A stretch of DNA of 17,312 bases. Source: Rhynchonema sp. JSB1_4. Lineage: Eukaryota; Nematoda; Chromadorea; Monhysterida; Xyalidae. The notes under the pieces are model-generated. The model saw nothing but the letters and a program-made list of their open reading frames with translations, was not told the origin of the DNA and did no database searches. Position 1 is the first letter of the stretch; the number at the start of each line of letters is the position of its first letter. The DNA lies in assembly GCA_030248065.1 (NCBI GenBank), contig JASAMV010001578.1:1-17312 (forward strand), written 5' to 3'. Of this stretch, positions 1-7,872 are shown piece after piece. The position numbers and the translations under genes are program-made.

Positions 1-167
1 AAAATCATGAAAATAAAATAACATTGGTAAAATTCCATAACGACCGCTTCGTTCACTTAAAATGAAAAACAACAATCGCTATCAAAAGTCGATTACGATG
101 CGCATGGAAAAGACAAACGATCATGAAGACCAACAAGCAAAGTGTTCAAAACATTTACTTCATTGCA

Positions 168-200
168 GTGTGTGTGTGTGTGTAGTTTTGTGTGTGTGCA
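168..200. repeat. (GT)n microsatellite, interrupted
   Basis: An uninterrupted GT run at 168-183 is followed by a short AGTTTT interruption and a second GT run ending near 199. It is a simple-sequence repeat lying about 50 bp outside the left end of the hAT-type MITE. Confidence 0.9.
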
Positions 201-252
201 CAACCCCCGAAACTAAACATTGCAGCGGAGCACTGTAACACGCACAGTAAAG

Positions 253-975
253 CAGGGTTGAAAAAAAAATTTTTTTTATTAACGAGCTTTTTTTTAAAAA
301 AAAAATTTTTTTTTTGATTTTTTTTTGACGAAAAATTTTTTTATTAGAAAAAGTGTTGCAAACGACGTTTCAGGATAAATGAAATCGATACAACATATTT
401 TTCAAAAATTGAAAAATTTTCGCCTCAGACCGAACTTGTGTGGTGACACCCGGTAGTATTGTGCAGATTCCATGGTCTCCGACCAGTCTGAGGTTGATGT
501 TCACTAACGATGTTACTCTGATGTATTGTAGCATGCCGTACAACGTATTTTAATGCATCTAATGCCGTATATCTGAGATACGACCATCAAAATATCGATT
601 ACAGCCCAAATCTTGCGCGTCAGATCGACTTTGCGCGCCCGGTTTTGCACAAGACCTGCATATATACATGTGTAGTAGCATGTAGTAGTACATTATCGGT
701 GCCCCATCACTATAAAAGACCAGCCCCGCGCATCCCTGTACGGATTTGGGGACAATACAGGGCGCCGCAGGCGCGATTTTGGAAAAATTGTCTCGTCCAC
801 AGAAAAAAAGTGCCAATTTTTTGCCTCGAAAAAGGCCATTTTTGGACATTTTAGCCCATTTTGGGCAACTTTTTTTATTAAAAAAAAAAGCAAAATCTGA
901 GTTTCAAAAAAAAAAATTTTTTTTTTAAAAAAAAAATTTTTTAATTGACCACTTTTTTTTTTTGAAACAACCCTG
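253..975. mobile_element. hAT-type MITE with perfect 8-bp target duplication
   Basis: The element opens with CAGGGTTG and closes with CAACCCTG, so the two ends are inverted copies. It is flanked on both sides by the identical 8-mer CAGTAAAG (245-252 and 976-983). An 8-bp target duplication next to CAGGG-type termini is the hallmark of hAT superfamily insertions. Both subterminal zones (260-350 and 870-965) are long homopolymeric A and T blocks, while the middle is ordinary sequence. At 723 bp, with no transposase-like reading frame, it is a non-autonomous copy. Short open frames inside it on both strands have no protein character. It shares its first eight terminal bases and its A/T-block layout with the element at 13699-14210, so the two may belong to one family. 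Confidence 0.85.
711..718 (+). promoter_or_regulatory. TATA-box-like motif inside the hAT MITE
   Basis: TATAAAAG at 711-718 is an exact match to the Pol II TATA consensus and is preceded by GC-rich sequence. It lies in the middle of the MITE at 253-975. No coding sequence follows within the element, so it may be fortuitous or a transcription start carried by the element. Confidence 0.2.
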
Positions 976-983
976 CAGTAAAG

Positions 984-1868
984 TGTACATATCAGCGATT
1001 CGTTGCGTCCCGTCACTGATAACAACCTGTTAGCAACCAATTGATGGGACCCTATACCCAACAAAGCATAGTTTTTGACTTGCAGGCTACCGCACAGACA
1101 CAGGCAGCCAAAACGTTTAGGCACGTATTACGCGAGGCTACTGCATGCAATGTACCACACGTGTGTTACACTGCCTTGCATAAGATCAAAAACGCATTTT
1201 GGGAACGTATAATTTAGACTCGGCCCCGTAGATTCGAATGGCTGATGTGCCACGACAATGGGTGGGAACCCCCATGCTCATACCCCGAAGGGCCAACTGC
1301 ACGTCCGATAAGTAGGCCTGACCTCTGCCCCGGTGGTGGCCCTCTTCGAAAAGTCGAGACAACAATCCTGCCTTTTTTATTATGTGGTGCATGATAACAG
1401 TAAGGCTGAGCCTTTCTGAACAGATTGGTGTATCTCATTAGTGGTACGATGTTACATTAGTAAAATGCTTGTAAGGATATGATTTGCCTTGTGGACATTT
1501 TGGCATATGAGTTTCCAAGAGGTTTACCAACTGCACAAACATACCTTCGCGTACATGGTACATACATTATAGTAACAAACAACGTCTAAAAAACGATTTA
1601 TGCGCAAAAAATGCGCATCATCAATCGCGCAAAAAACCTAAAAGGGGCAAGGCAAACATCACAATCACATCAAACACGTATGTATGAAACTTGTTTGGTC
1701 ATATGAAACCAGCAACTCATAAAATTGTGTGGGTTTGTTTGTGGAGGAGAAATTCAGAACCGAACCTGCCACACTTGTGCACTGTCACACACACCTTGAA
1801 ACGAAAGTCTTGAGAAGTGTGTCAAGCTAAGCAAGCTCTCTTCAAACAGCTTTTTGTTAAGATTTCTG
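984..1868. other. Intergenic stretch with a GC-rich block at about 1210-1370
   Basis: No gene can be supported here. The part at about 1210-1370 is clearly richer in G and C than its surroundings and is open in one + frame and two - frames at once. That is expected from base composition and does not prove coding. On the + strand an acceptor-like AATTTAG (ending 1217) precedes a frame with several Trp, Cys and Pro codons that stays open to about 1390, but no convincing donor follows. A fragment of an old exon or pseudogene is possible. Around 1600-1630 there are two TGCGCA palindromes. Confidence 0.5.
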
Positions 1869-2023
1869 GGCTTATTGATGTGATCAACTCAGATCGTGAA
1901 CCAAAGTCGTCAACTCACGTCGATTGCCGAATGCCATGCAGCATTGTTTCTCGCGCTCACTCAGGGCTGCTTTTTGTTGAGAACTGAAGTTAACGATCTC
2001 AGTTGACCACACATCAATTAGCC
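1869..2023. repeat. Inverted repeat, arms about 34 bp
   Basis: The stretch 1869-1901 (beginning GGCTTATTGATGTG) is matched, in reverse complement and with a few mismatches and one or two small gaps, by 1989-2023 (ending CATCAATTAGCC). The spacer is about 87 bp. Its size suggests a very small MITE or a hairpin-forming remnant. I could not find a convincing target duplication, because the flanks differ. Confidence 0.6.
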
Positions 2024-3060
2024 TATTTTTGCATAAAAATACAAACCCAAGTCATTCATCCCCGATTGTAAAGTGAGAGGTTTCCGGCAGCACAGTGAGT
2101 GATAAGCGGTCATGCAGTTCTGATCATCGTAAAGTCGCGTTTTCTCACTCATTGAAGCGCTTTTCTCAACACGCACGCAATTGTGGTCGATACCGTGACT
2201 CAATCGTGTCTTGCCTCCACTATGTATGTATATACTACCATAAGTACGTAACCAATTGTGAATTGGTTGACGCAGAAGGTCGTCTGACATTGTCGATTGG
2301 GTGTTGAACGAAATTGCGGCATTGAGCCTGTGGGCGGCCTAACAATAACCTAAGAAGGGGGTTGATGGCACATGCAGCAGCACGTATGTCCCTACATACT
2401 ACATTAGCTTCAATGCGCGGTCGAATCTGGCTTCGTGTGACAACTTTGGATAACATGTCCACTCTTTTGATACTCTCAATCGACTCATTACACGAAACCC
2501 CACTGAGCCATTCGCTGCAAGGCTCGTTCAAAACCTCAGTGTTACAAAATAATTTTAGATACTGTATAATACCTGCCAATTCCAAACTGGTATAGAGCCG
2601 AGCGATCATTATGTACGTTTCTTCCAATCTCCATAAAAAACACCTGTTCTTAAAGTGGGGGTATTCGTTTAGTTCGCACCGAGCCGTAGTCCAGGAAAGG
2701 GGAAAGGTTTTCGTCTCAGGCTATAAAATTGTAGGCTTGGGCTTACGTTAACGTTCAGGCTTACATTCGGGTCTTGCATACACCTTTTAACATCAACAGA
2801 TCAACTACAGGCCTGGCTAAGTTTGAGCTTAAAAACGATTGCACCCCAGCGCGAGCTAAATCGGTACCAAGTTTGGAAAATAAGCCAAGGTGGCTCGTTC
2901 TGTATTTTGGCGTTTTTCTTCCTTTTCATGACGTAAGAAATGTATACAGCTCCATATTTTTATGGTCGCACACACGTTTTGGTCGATGTTACTGATAACA
3001 AGCGGGAACAGTTTTCGCTTGGAGTGACAACAGCAACCATAAGTGAAATTTGAAGTTTTG
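2024..3060. other. Intergenic stretch, no supported gene
   Basis: A 130-codon open frame on the - strand (2627-2235) and several + strand frames overlap here without recognisable motifs, signal peptide or splice signals, so I do not call a gene. The stretch 2729-2768 carries AGGCTTGGGCTTAC followed by the perfect palindrome ACGTTAACGT and another CAGGCTTAC. It is a degenerate relative of the TTAGGC-like tracts at 8880 and 14400-14491. Confidence 0.5.
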
Positions 3061-3064
3061 TTAA

Positions 3065-4147
3065 AGGTGCTGGTTAACAACCCTTCGATCGCGCTTGATC
3101 TTGGGGGTAGAATATATAAACAAAGTTTGGACATCGTGTTACTCGACCTTAATCTGGCGAGCCGATTGGTTGCTTCCTGATGTTTCACGGCCACGTTGAA
3201 GTTTGCCCCTGGTAAAAAAACCGAAAAAATTTGCAACGCTGCTATGACACGAATAAGCTGTTTCAAAGTTTGATACTGGAGTGATAGCAACCTCCAACAT
3301 TGTGGCAAAAACCGCAATGCACAATAGCTATTGAAACGTCCGCATTGTTGAATAAAAAAATAAAAGGTTTCAGAAACCTGGTCATTTTTTGTTACGATTT
3401 TGTACTCGTATAATTTTAAGCATCTGTGGTGAACGAAATAAGTTGTCAATTACAAATAAAAATCCTCTAATTATCAAGTCCCATGTTTGTGCTTCCCAGT
3501 TTTCAAAACCCTACACAGCTCACACAATGTTTACTACAACATGCGCAAGGCAGCCATTCTCTCAGCGCACACACAACGACAACACACAGCCAGCACAGCG
3601 ACAACACAGCAATGTTTTCACAACTGGCAAACTTTGTGTGTGTGCGCATTGGAAAGGCTGCCTTGCGCATGTTGTGGTAAACATTGTGTGAGCTATGTAA
3701 GGTTTTGAAAACTGGGAAGCACAAACATGGGACTTGATAATTAGGGGATTTTTCTTTGTAATTCACAACTTATTTCGTTCACCACAGATGCTTAAAATTA
3801 TACGAGTACAAAATCGTAACAAAAAATGACCAGGTTTCTGAAACCTTTTATTTTTTTATTCAACAATGCGGGCGTTTCAATAGCTATTGTGCATTGCGGT
3901 TTTCGGCACACTGTTGGAGGTTGCTGTCACTCAAGTATCAAACTTTGAAACAGCCTATTCGTGTCACAGCAGCATTTCAAATTTTTTCGGTTTTTTTCAC
4001 CAAGGGCAAACTTCAACGTGGCCGTGAAACATCAGCAAGCAACCAATCGGCTCACCAGATTAGGGTCGAGTAACACGATGTCCAAACTTTGTTTATATGT
4101 CTACCCCTCAAGATCAAGCGCGGTCGAAGGGTTGTTGACCAGCACCT
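3065..4147. mobile_element. Foldback (long inverted repeat) element flanked by TTAA
   Basis: Almost the whole 1083 bp is one imperfect palindrome. The left arm (3065 to about 3576) begins AGGTGCTGGTTAACAACCC, and the right arm (about 3634-4147) ends with its inverse, GGGTTGTTGACCAGCACCT. Matching continues by eye with only scattered differences to a central spacer of roughly 60 bp. The tetranucleotide TTAA flanks both ends (3061-3064 and 4148-4151), the target duplication of piggyBac-type elements. No transposase is present. A 197-codon - strand frame (3449-2856) crosses the left boundary, and its similarity to a + strand frame in the right arm only reflects the DNA palindrome. Confidence 0.85.
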
Positions 4148-4485
4148 TTAAAGGCCACTTTATACTTCGTCTCGTTGCGATACAAAGAACAAAAAACGCT
4201 GTATCGTTCCCCCTTTGTATCGAAGGTAGTTTATACTGGTTCCGAGACAACACACATTCGATACACAAAAAAGTATAAATGACGTAACGCGACACGCGCA
4301 ACGAGACAGCTGTTTTGTCTCGCCGAGACAAGATTTCGGGAGTTGAAAAATCTCAACTTGGATTTGTCTCGTCATTGTTTTTTCGCCGATAGGAAGCGAA
4401 TTGTTGGCTGTTTTTGGTGTCGTTAGGTTTCGCTCGACCTGGTGAATCCGAAAAACAAAGAAAAAATTGAAAAAGTTCCCGATTG

Positions 4486-4491
4486 AAAAAA
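4486..4491 (-). terminator. Oligo-T Pol III terminator after the tRNA-like unit
   Basis: Six consecutive T on the - strand directly follow the 3' end of the tRNA-like sequence, where Pol III would stop. Together with intact A and B boxes this makes a complete Pol III transcription unit on paper. Confidence 0.5.
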
Positions 4492-4562
4492 TGGTACGAC
4501 CGGGAATTGAACCTACTTCATCGGCCCTCCAGGCCGGTGACCTACCACTGAACCACCCTTGT
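4492..4562 (-). tRNA. tRNA-like sequence or tRNA pseudogene (SINE-head-like), loop reads GGA
   Basis: On the - strand there is a perfect Pol III A box, TGGTTCAGTGG (4555-4545), and a B box, GGTTCAATTCC (4513-4503), spaced as in tRNA genes. An anticodon arm lies between them (stem CCGGC/GCCGA with one mismatch, 7-base loop CTGGAGG with T at position 33 and GGA in the anticodon position). Immediately after the 3' end comes a run of six T (4491-4486). The acceptor strands (ACAAGGG versus TCGTACC) do not pair, the T stem has two mismatches, and no long variable arm is present as a serine tRNA would need. It therefore looks like a tRNA-derived SINE head or a decayed tRNA rather than a working tRNA. 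It lies inside the element at 4152-5285. Confidence 0.55.
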
Positions 4563-4902
4563 TGACGTGTGTCGGCTGTAAACCAGCAATATAAACCATT
4601 GCAGCGTGGATGGCTGCACTGATAACGTTGAGCGCTCTGTTTGACTTTGACTGTGTGATACAGAACAGGGTCGTGTGTTGATTGTCACACTGCGTTGGTG
4701 TTTGTGTGCCTGGCCGCCTGTCTCAACAAGGCGACAGTGCATTGCATTGCCTGATGCGAATGAGTAAGCGAAGAATGCCACTACCGAGTTATCATAGCAA
4801 GGAAGGTTGAGGTTGAGCACAACTTCAAGTCCTGGTTTTAATTATAAAGTATTGCTGGCAATAGTGGTGTTTGGAAGCCAAAGAATAAAGTCAGTCAGTT
4901 CA

Positions 4903-4916
4903 CCCCCCCCCCCCCC
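4903..4916. repeat. 14-base C homopolymer
   Basis: Fourteen consecutive C on the + strand, within the element at 4152-5285. The length may be unstable in replication or sequencing. Confidence 0.9.
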
Positions 4917-5116
4917 GGCCGAATCGGAGCGGGCGACGGTGTTCGAAAATGAGGTGGTGATTCATGTTGATTGTGTCAATGTGTCCCCCAATTTTTTCAC
5001 AACTTTTCATTTGTGTTCTCGGTGCACAACAGCACCAGGAAAGGCATTTTCCAGGCTTGCCTAAAATTACGGGCCGAAACGGCCTTCTATTTTTTAATTG
5101 TTCTTTCTCTTTCTTT

Positions 5117-5152
5117 GCGTTTGTCGCGGGAGAGAACATCCGCGACAGACGC
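5117..5152. repeat. Hairpin, 12 paired bases around one mismatch
   Basis: GCGT-t-TGTCGCGG (5117-5129) pairs with CCGCGACA-g-ACGC (5140-5152) across a 10-base loop. It is GC-rich and stands out in the right half of the element at 4152-5285. Confidence 0.7.
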
Positions 5153-5550
5153 AACAGCGCAACAGCCAGAAACACTGCGCAACAAACGACAACCGATACA
5201 CAGTATCGCAATGTTCTTTGTTGCGGCTTGTTCTGGGTGACATTTTGTTCTTTGTATCGCAACGAGACGAAGTATAAAGTGGCCTTAAGTCCATACGCGT
5301 GTATGTACAATATGTATACGTCCAGTAGTGCTTGCTTGGTTTACCTAATACCTGTGCTGTACTCTGGTATACTTATAATACCTCACGCGTTTTTGCAATA
5401 TGTACAGTACAAACGACACGGCTTTGACAAGTAGCCAATGGCTTTATGTTCCATTATTTTATTCAAGAATCTGTCAAAAACAACATGTTACATACATGTA
5501 TGTTATTACGTAGCGCCAACTTGCAGACAAACACAACAAAGCAATATAAA

Positions 5551-7200
5551 ATGGCACCTGAGCACGAGCCGACCAACAACAATAATGCATCGCATCGGGA
5601 AGCGAAGAAACGCTTTCTGTGGTTCTGGACGTCGCTCAGCGGCGTGATCGGGCTGTTTATTGGCATCGTGTTCCTGTTGTACGGAATTATTGGTGCATCG
5701 TCCATGAATGGGGATAAATATATGGTGCGCTGGATTTTGAATTTGTTTGATTCCATTGGGGGCATACTGTATGTCGTTGCTTATAATTTGAACGGACCCG
5801 GTACCTCAAATTGTCGGCGGCGGCAAAGGTTTGTGCGTTTATTGCACAATGCACCTACAGATGTTTCACAACGTCGCACGCATGCCTTTTTGGCTGCATC
5901 CTGTTGCCAATACTGTGCACTGACGATGGCCTGGTGCATCGCCCGTCTGTGGGGAAAAACAAGGTGCTCTTAACGAACACGTCGGCGTTGCGCAAGCTGG
6001 TGCTTTTGGCATAGCCAGCATGTAAGACATGTGTCCATGTCAAACATGATGATATAGGACTGTCGGTTAAGAGATTTACTGGCAGCAACTGATGGACCAA
6101 GCGTGAATGTTGTTCATTTTATAGGTCTGGGAAGAATTTTTACGTGACCAACTGACGCAGCGGGTCGATCAACTTTGATAACTTCGCTCATAGCAACGAA
6201 CTGTCGGACACTCGGCACCGGAGCAAAAAAAGTTCCATTTGTGCATTTCTAGGACGATGACCACAGTTCCGATCACATGCTCAAATATTCGTTGTTCATT
6301 TGGTTCGGTGCAGCGATCGTCATATGTTCCATATCTGCTATCGGGATTGCGCATCGGTTGAGACGAAGCGCGGTGCGTGTTGGGGGGCGGATTTAATGTT
6401 TTTTATAGCATCCGGGCCGGGTTAGGGTTTGTTTGACTTATTGGCACGGCATCAACATGATTTGGTGCGCACTACACGCAAGTGAAACAGCAGCCTGCCA
6501 GAGCCAGTGCGCTGTCAGAAAAGTGCAGGCCCGCCAGCTATGTTTATTTCTTAACTTTGTTACCACGCGTTGGTCAAGCGTGAGCTTTTCGGGCCACAGT
6601 CCTCTAGTTTAGAAGCAGCAGCCGGGAGCGGACAGTCAGAATTTTCAGGTGCCGTGAGCAAGAGCCGCCCCAAAAGTAATTGTTGTAGTCTTCATGTATA
6701 TTTCAGCTCGACAGACCACGAACACTGATTCTGTCTGGCAGTCCTTCGGCAGCAGCCAATAACGATCGATCACCACAACCTCCGTCAGCCAATCAGCGCC
6801 CACTTCCAATCAATCAGCGCACAGGCACACTGTTCGCTTCATTATTCGGTCTCGACCATCAAAGACGCGGGGACCGAGTGGCACCAGGTCCTTGTCAAAG
6901 GCCAACGTCCCTGTTTGGGGCTGAAAGGGGAGGAACGAACAGACACGCACCCGTGTCGAGCCACAGAATCGCACCGACGAGCGTATGGAGCATCAACACA
7001 ACGCGACCACCCAATTATGATGAGGCAACGGCAAGGTGAGCAGAAAGGGGCGGGGGAAGAAATGGAATTTTGTGGTTGCTCCTGGTCTTTTTTATTTGAC
7101 AGCACATTGATCTGCCAGTACATGTTGCAAGGTAAGAGAGATTTGCGTTCAAAGAGTGTGTCGCGACCTGGTTTTGGTTTTCAGTTATGAGTTTGGGTGA
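5551..7200 (+). CDS. Multi-exon membrane protein with proline-rich PPxY tail
   Basis: I do not recognise the family; the architecture is clear. Model: exons 5551-5768, 5861-about 5999, 6125-about 6163, 6253-6372, 6707-7035 and 7185-7200, giving about 286 residues. Exon 1 encodes a short polar N-terminus, a basic KKR and a membrane segment (about residues 24-49). Exon 4 (after TTTCTAG) encodes an acidic DDDHSSDH stretch, a second clear membrane segment (LFIWFGAAIVICSISAIGIA) and a basic RLRR. Exon 5 (after ATATTTCAG, 109 codons, no stop, no ATG) is a cytosolic Pro/Ser/Arg-rich tail ending in PPNYDEA, a WW-domain ligand of the kind bound by NEDD4-type ligases. Exon 6 adds SYEFG and the stop. 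Exons 1, 4, 5 and 6 join in phase. The middle is uncertain: exon 2 may contain one or two further membrane segments, the donors of exons 2 and 3 are weak, and a strong donor GTAAGA (6022) fits another frame. Start chosen at AAAATGG; an in-frame ATG at 5446 is the alternative. Confidence 0.6.
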
Positions 7201-7205
7201 ATAAA
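7200..7205 (+). promoter_or_regulatory. Polyadenylation signal overlapping the stop codon
   Basis: AATAAA begins at the last base of the TGA stop (7198-7200) of the + strand membrane-protein gene and is followed by T-rich sequence to about 7230. If used, the 3' untranslated region would be only some 15-30 bases. Confidence 0.45.
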
Positions 7206-7320
7206 AATTTCTTCTTCGGTTCTTTTTATTCAACTGGGATTCCAAAGACAATGAGAAATTGGAAATAAAAGTCAAATTCGAACGTTTTGCAGGCCATCTC
7301 AACATCGTTCAACCACATTA

Positions 7321-7367
7321 CCCCCGTCCACTCATTATCCCCCGATACCCCCACCCGAATACACCCC
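7321..7367 (-). other. G-quadruplex-forming tract between convergent genes
   Basis: Read on the - strand this stretch has G runs of 4, 3, 5, 5 and 5 (7367-7364, 7356-7354, 7352-7348, 7343-7339, 7325-7321), separated by 7, 1, 4 and 13 bases. The first four runs meet the usual G-quadruplex pattern of runs of at least three with loops of at most seven. It lies downstream of the Ly6-like gene's candidate poly(A) signal and beyond the end of the opposing gene, a place where a polymerase-pausing element would make sense. Confidence 0.5.
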
Positions 7368-7474
7368 TACCGCATCGGAGGGTCATCTTTCACTGACGAA
7401 TTTGGCTGAGGGTTTTGGAAAGAGGTCTCAAGTCTGAATACTAAGCTGGTCATTTTTTTTAAAAAGTGATTGAT

Positions 7475-7480
7475 TTTATT
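7475..7480 (-). promoter_or_regulatory. Candidate polyadenylation signal of the Ly6-like gene
   Basis: AATAAA on the - strand (TTTATT on +), about 395 bases after the stop codon at 7873-7875. It is a six-base motif in AT-rich sequence, so a chance match is possible. A second AATAAA occurs on the - strand at about 7231-7226. Confidence 0.3.
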
Positions 7481-7607
7481 TGTATATCCTGATACACTGA
7501 AGTTCTTTTGTGCAATATTATACAGTAATTTTAACACACTATAATTTTCATATATACTGTAACTGCGGTCAATTTTCTTTTTTTGTAAAAAGTATCTGCA
7601 TGGCTTC

Positions 7608-7633
7608 AACTTGTGAATTTTTGTTCACAAGTT
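7608..7633. repeat. Perfect 10-bp stem hairpin
   Basis: AACTTGTGAA (7608-7617) pairs perfectly with TTCACAAGTT (7624-7633) across a six-base loop. It would fall in the 3' untranslated region of the Ly6-like mRNA (- strand) if the poly(A) signal at 7480-7475 is used. Confidence 0.6.
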
Positions 7634-7872
7634 TCATCAAACGAAAAATAAACAAACCCATTGACAATTATCGCAAGGTAATGAGCAAAGGTGACATACA
7701 AGCATGTTGTGCTTTTCAATACTGTGAACAAAGAAAACAAAGTAAAAAACATTCAATTGGGCTCGGTACATGGCACCAATAGTGGAGAGGTCTCAAATTA
7801 TTCAAAACATCAAATTTTCTTCGAACATTCAAAAAAACCACAGACAAAAAATGAATCACCGGTCGTACGGTT

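Larger units (their letters stand above)
4152..5285. mobile_element. Non-autonomous DNA transposon, 43-bp perfect TIRs, TAA duplication
   Basis: The first 43 bases (4152-4194, beginning AGGCCACTTTATACTTCG) recur without mismatch as the reverse complement at 5243-5285. The trinucleotide TAA flanks both sides (4149-4151 and 5286-5288). A 3-bp TAA/TTA duplication is typical of PIF/Harbinger elements, so that class is the best guess. The left flanking TAA lies within the TTAA that ends the adjacent foldback element, so the two elements abut without spacer. The 1134-bp interior encodes no transposase. It contains a tRNA-like unit (4492-4562), a 14-base C run and a stable hairpin (5117-5152). Perfect identity of the termini suggests relatively recent movement or strong constraint. 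Confidence 0.8.

Noticed and set aside
2235..2627. 130-codon - strand open frame
   Set aside because: No signal peptide, membrane segment, domain motif or flanking splice sites; overlapping frames on the other strand are equally open.
2856..3449. 197-codon - strand open frame
   Set aside because: It crosses the left boundary of the foldback element, has no recognisable motif, and its apparent conservation with a + strand frame at 3961-4278 is just the two arms of the palindrome.
4492..4562. Functional serine tRNA (GGA)
   Set aside because: Acceptor strands do not pair and the long variable arm needed for serine tRNA is missing; kept only as a tRNA-like unit.
6756..6820. Three CCAAT motifs and a repeated CAATCAGCGC resembling a promoter
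   Set aside because: They lie inside the open exon 6707-7035 and encode Pro/Gln/Asn-rich protein (ANQR and INQR repeats), so chance promoter-like words in coding sequence are the simpler reading.
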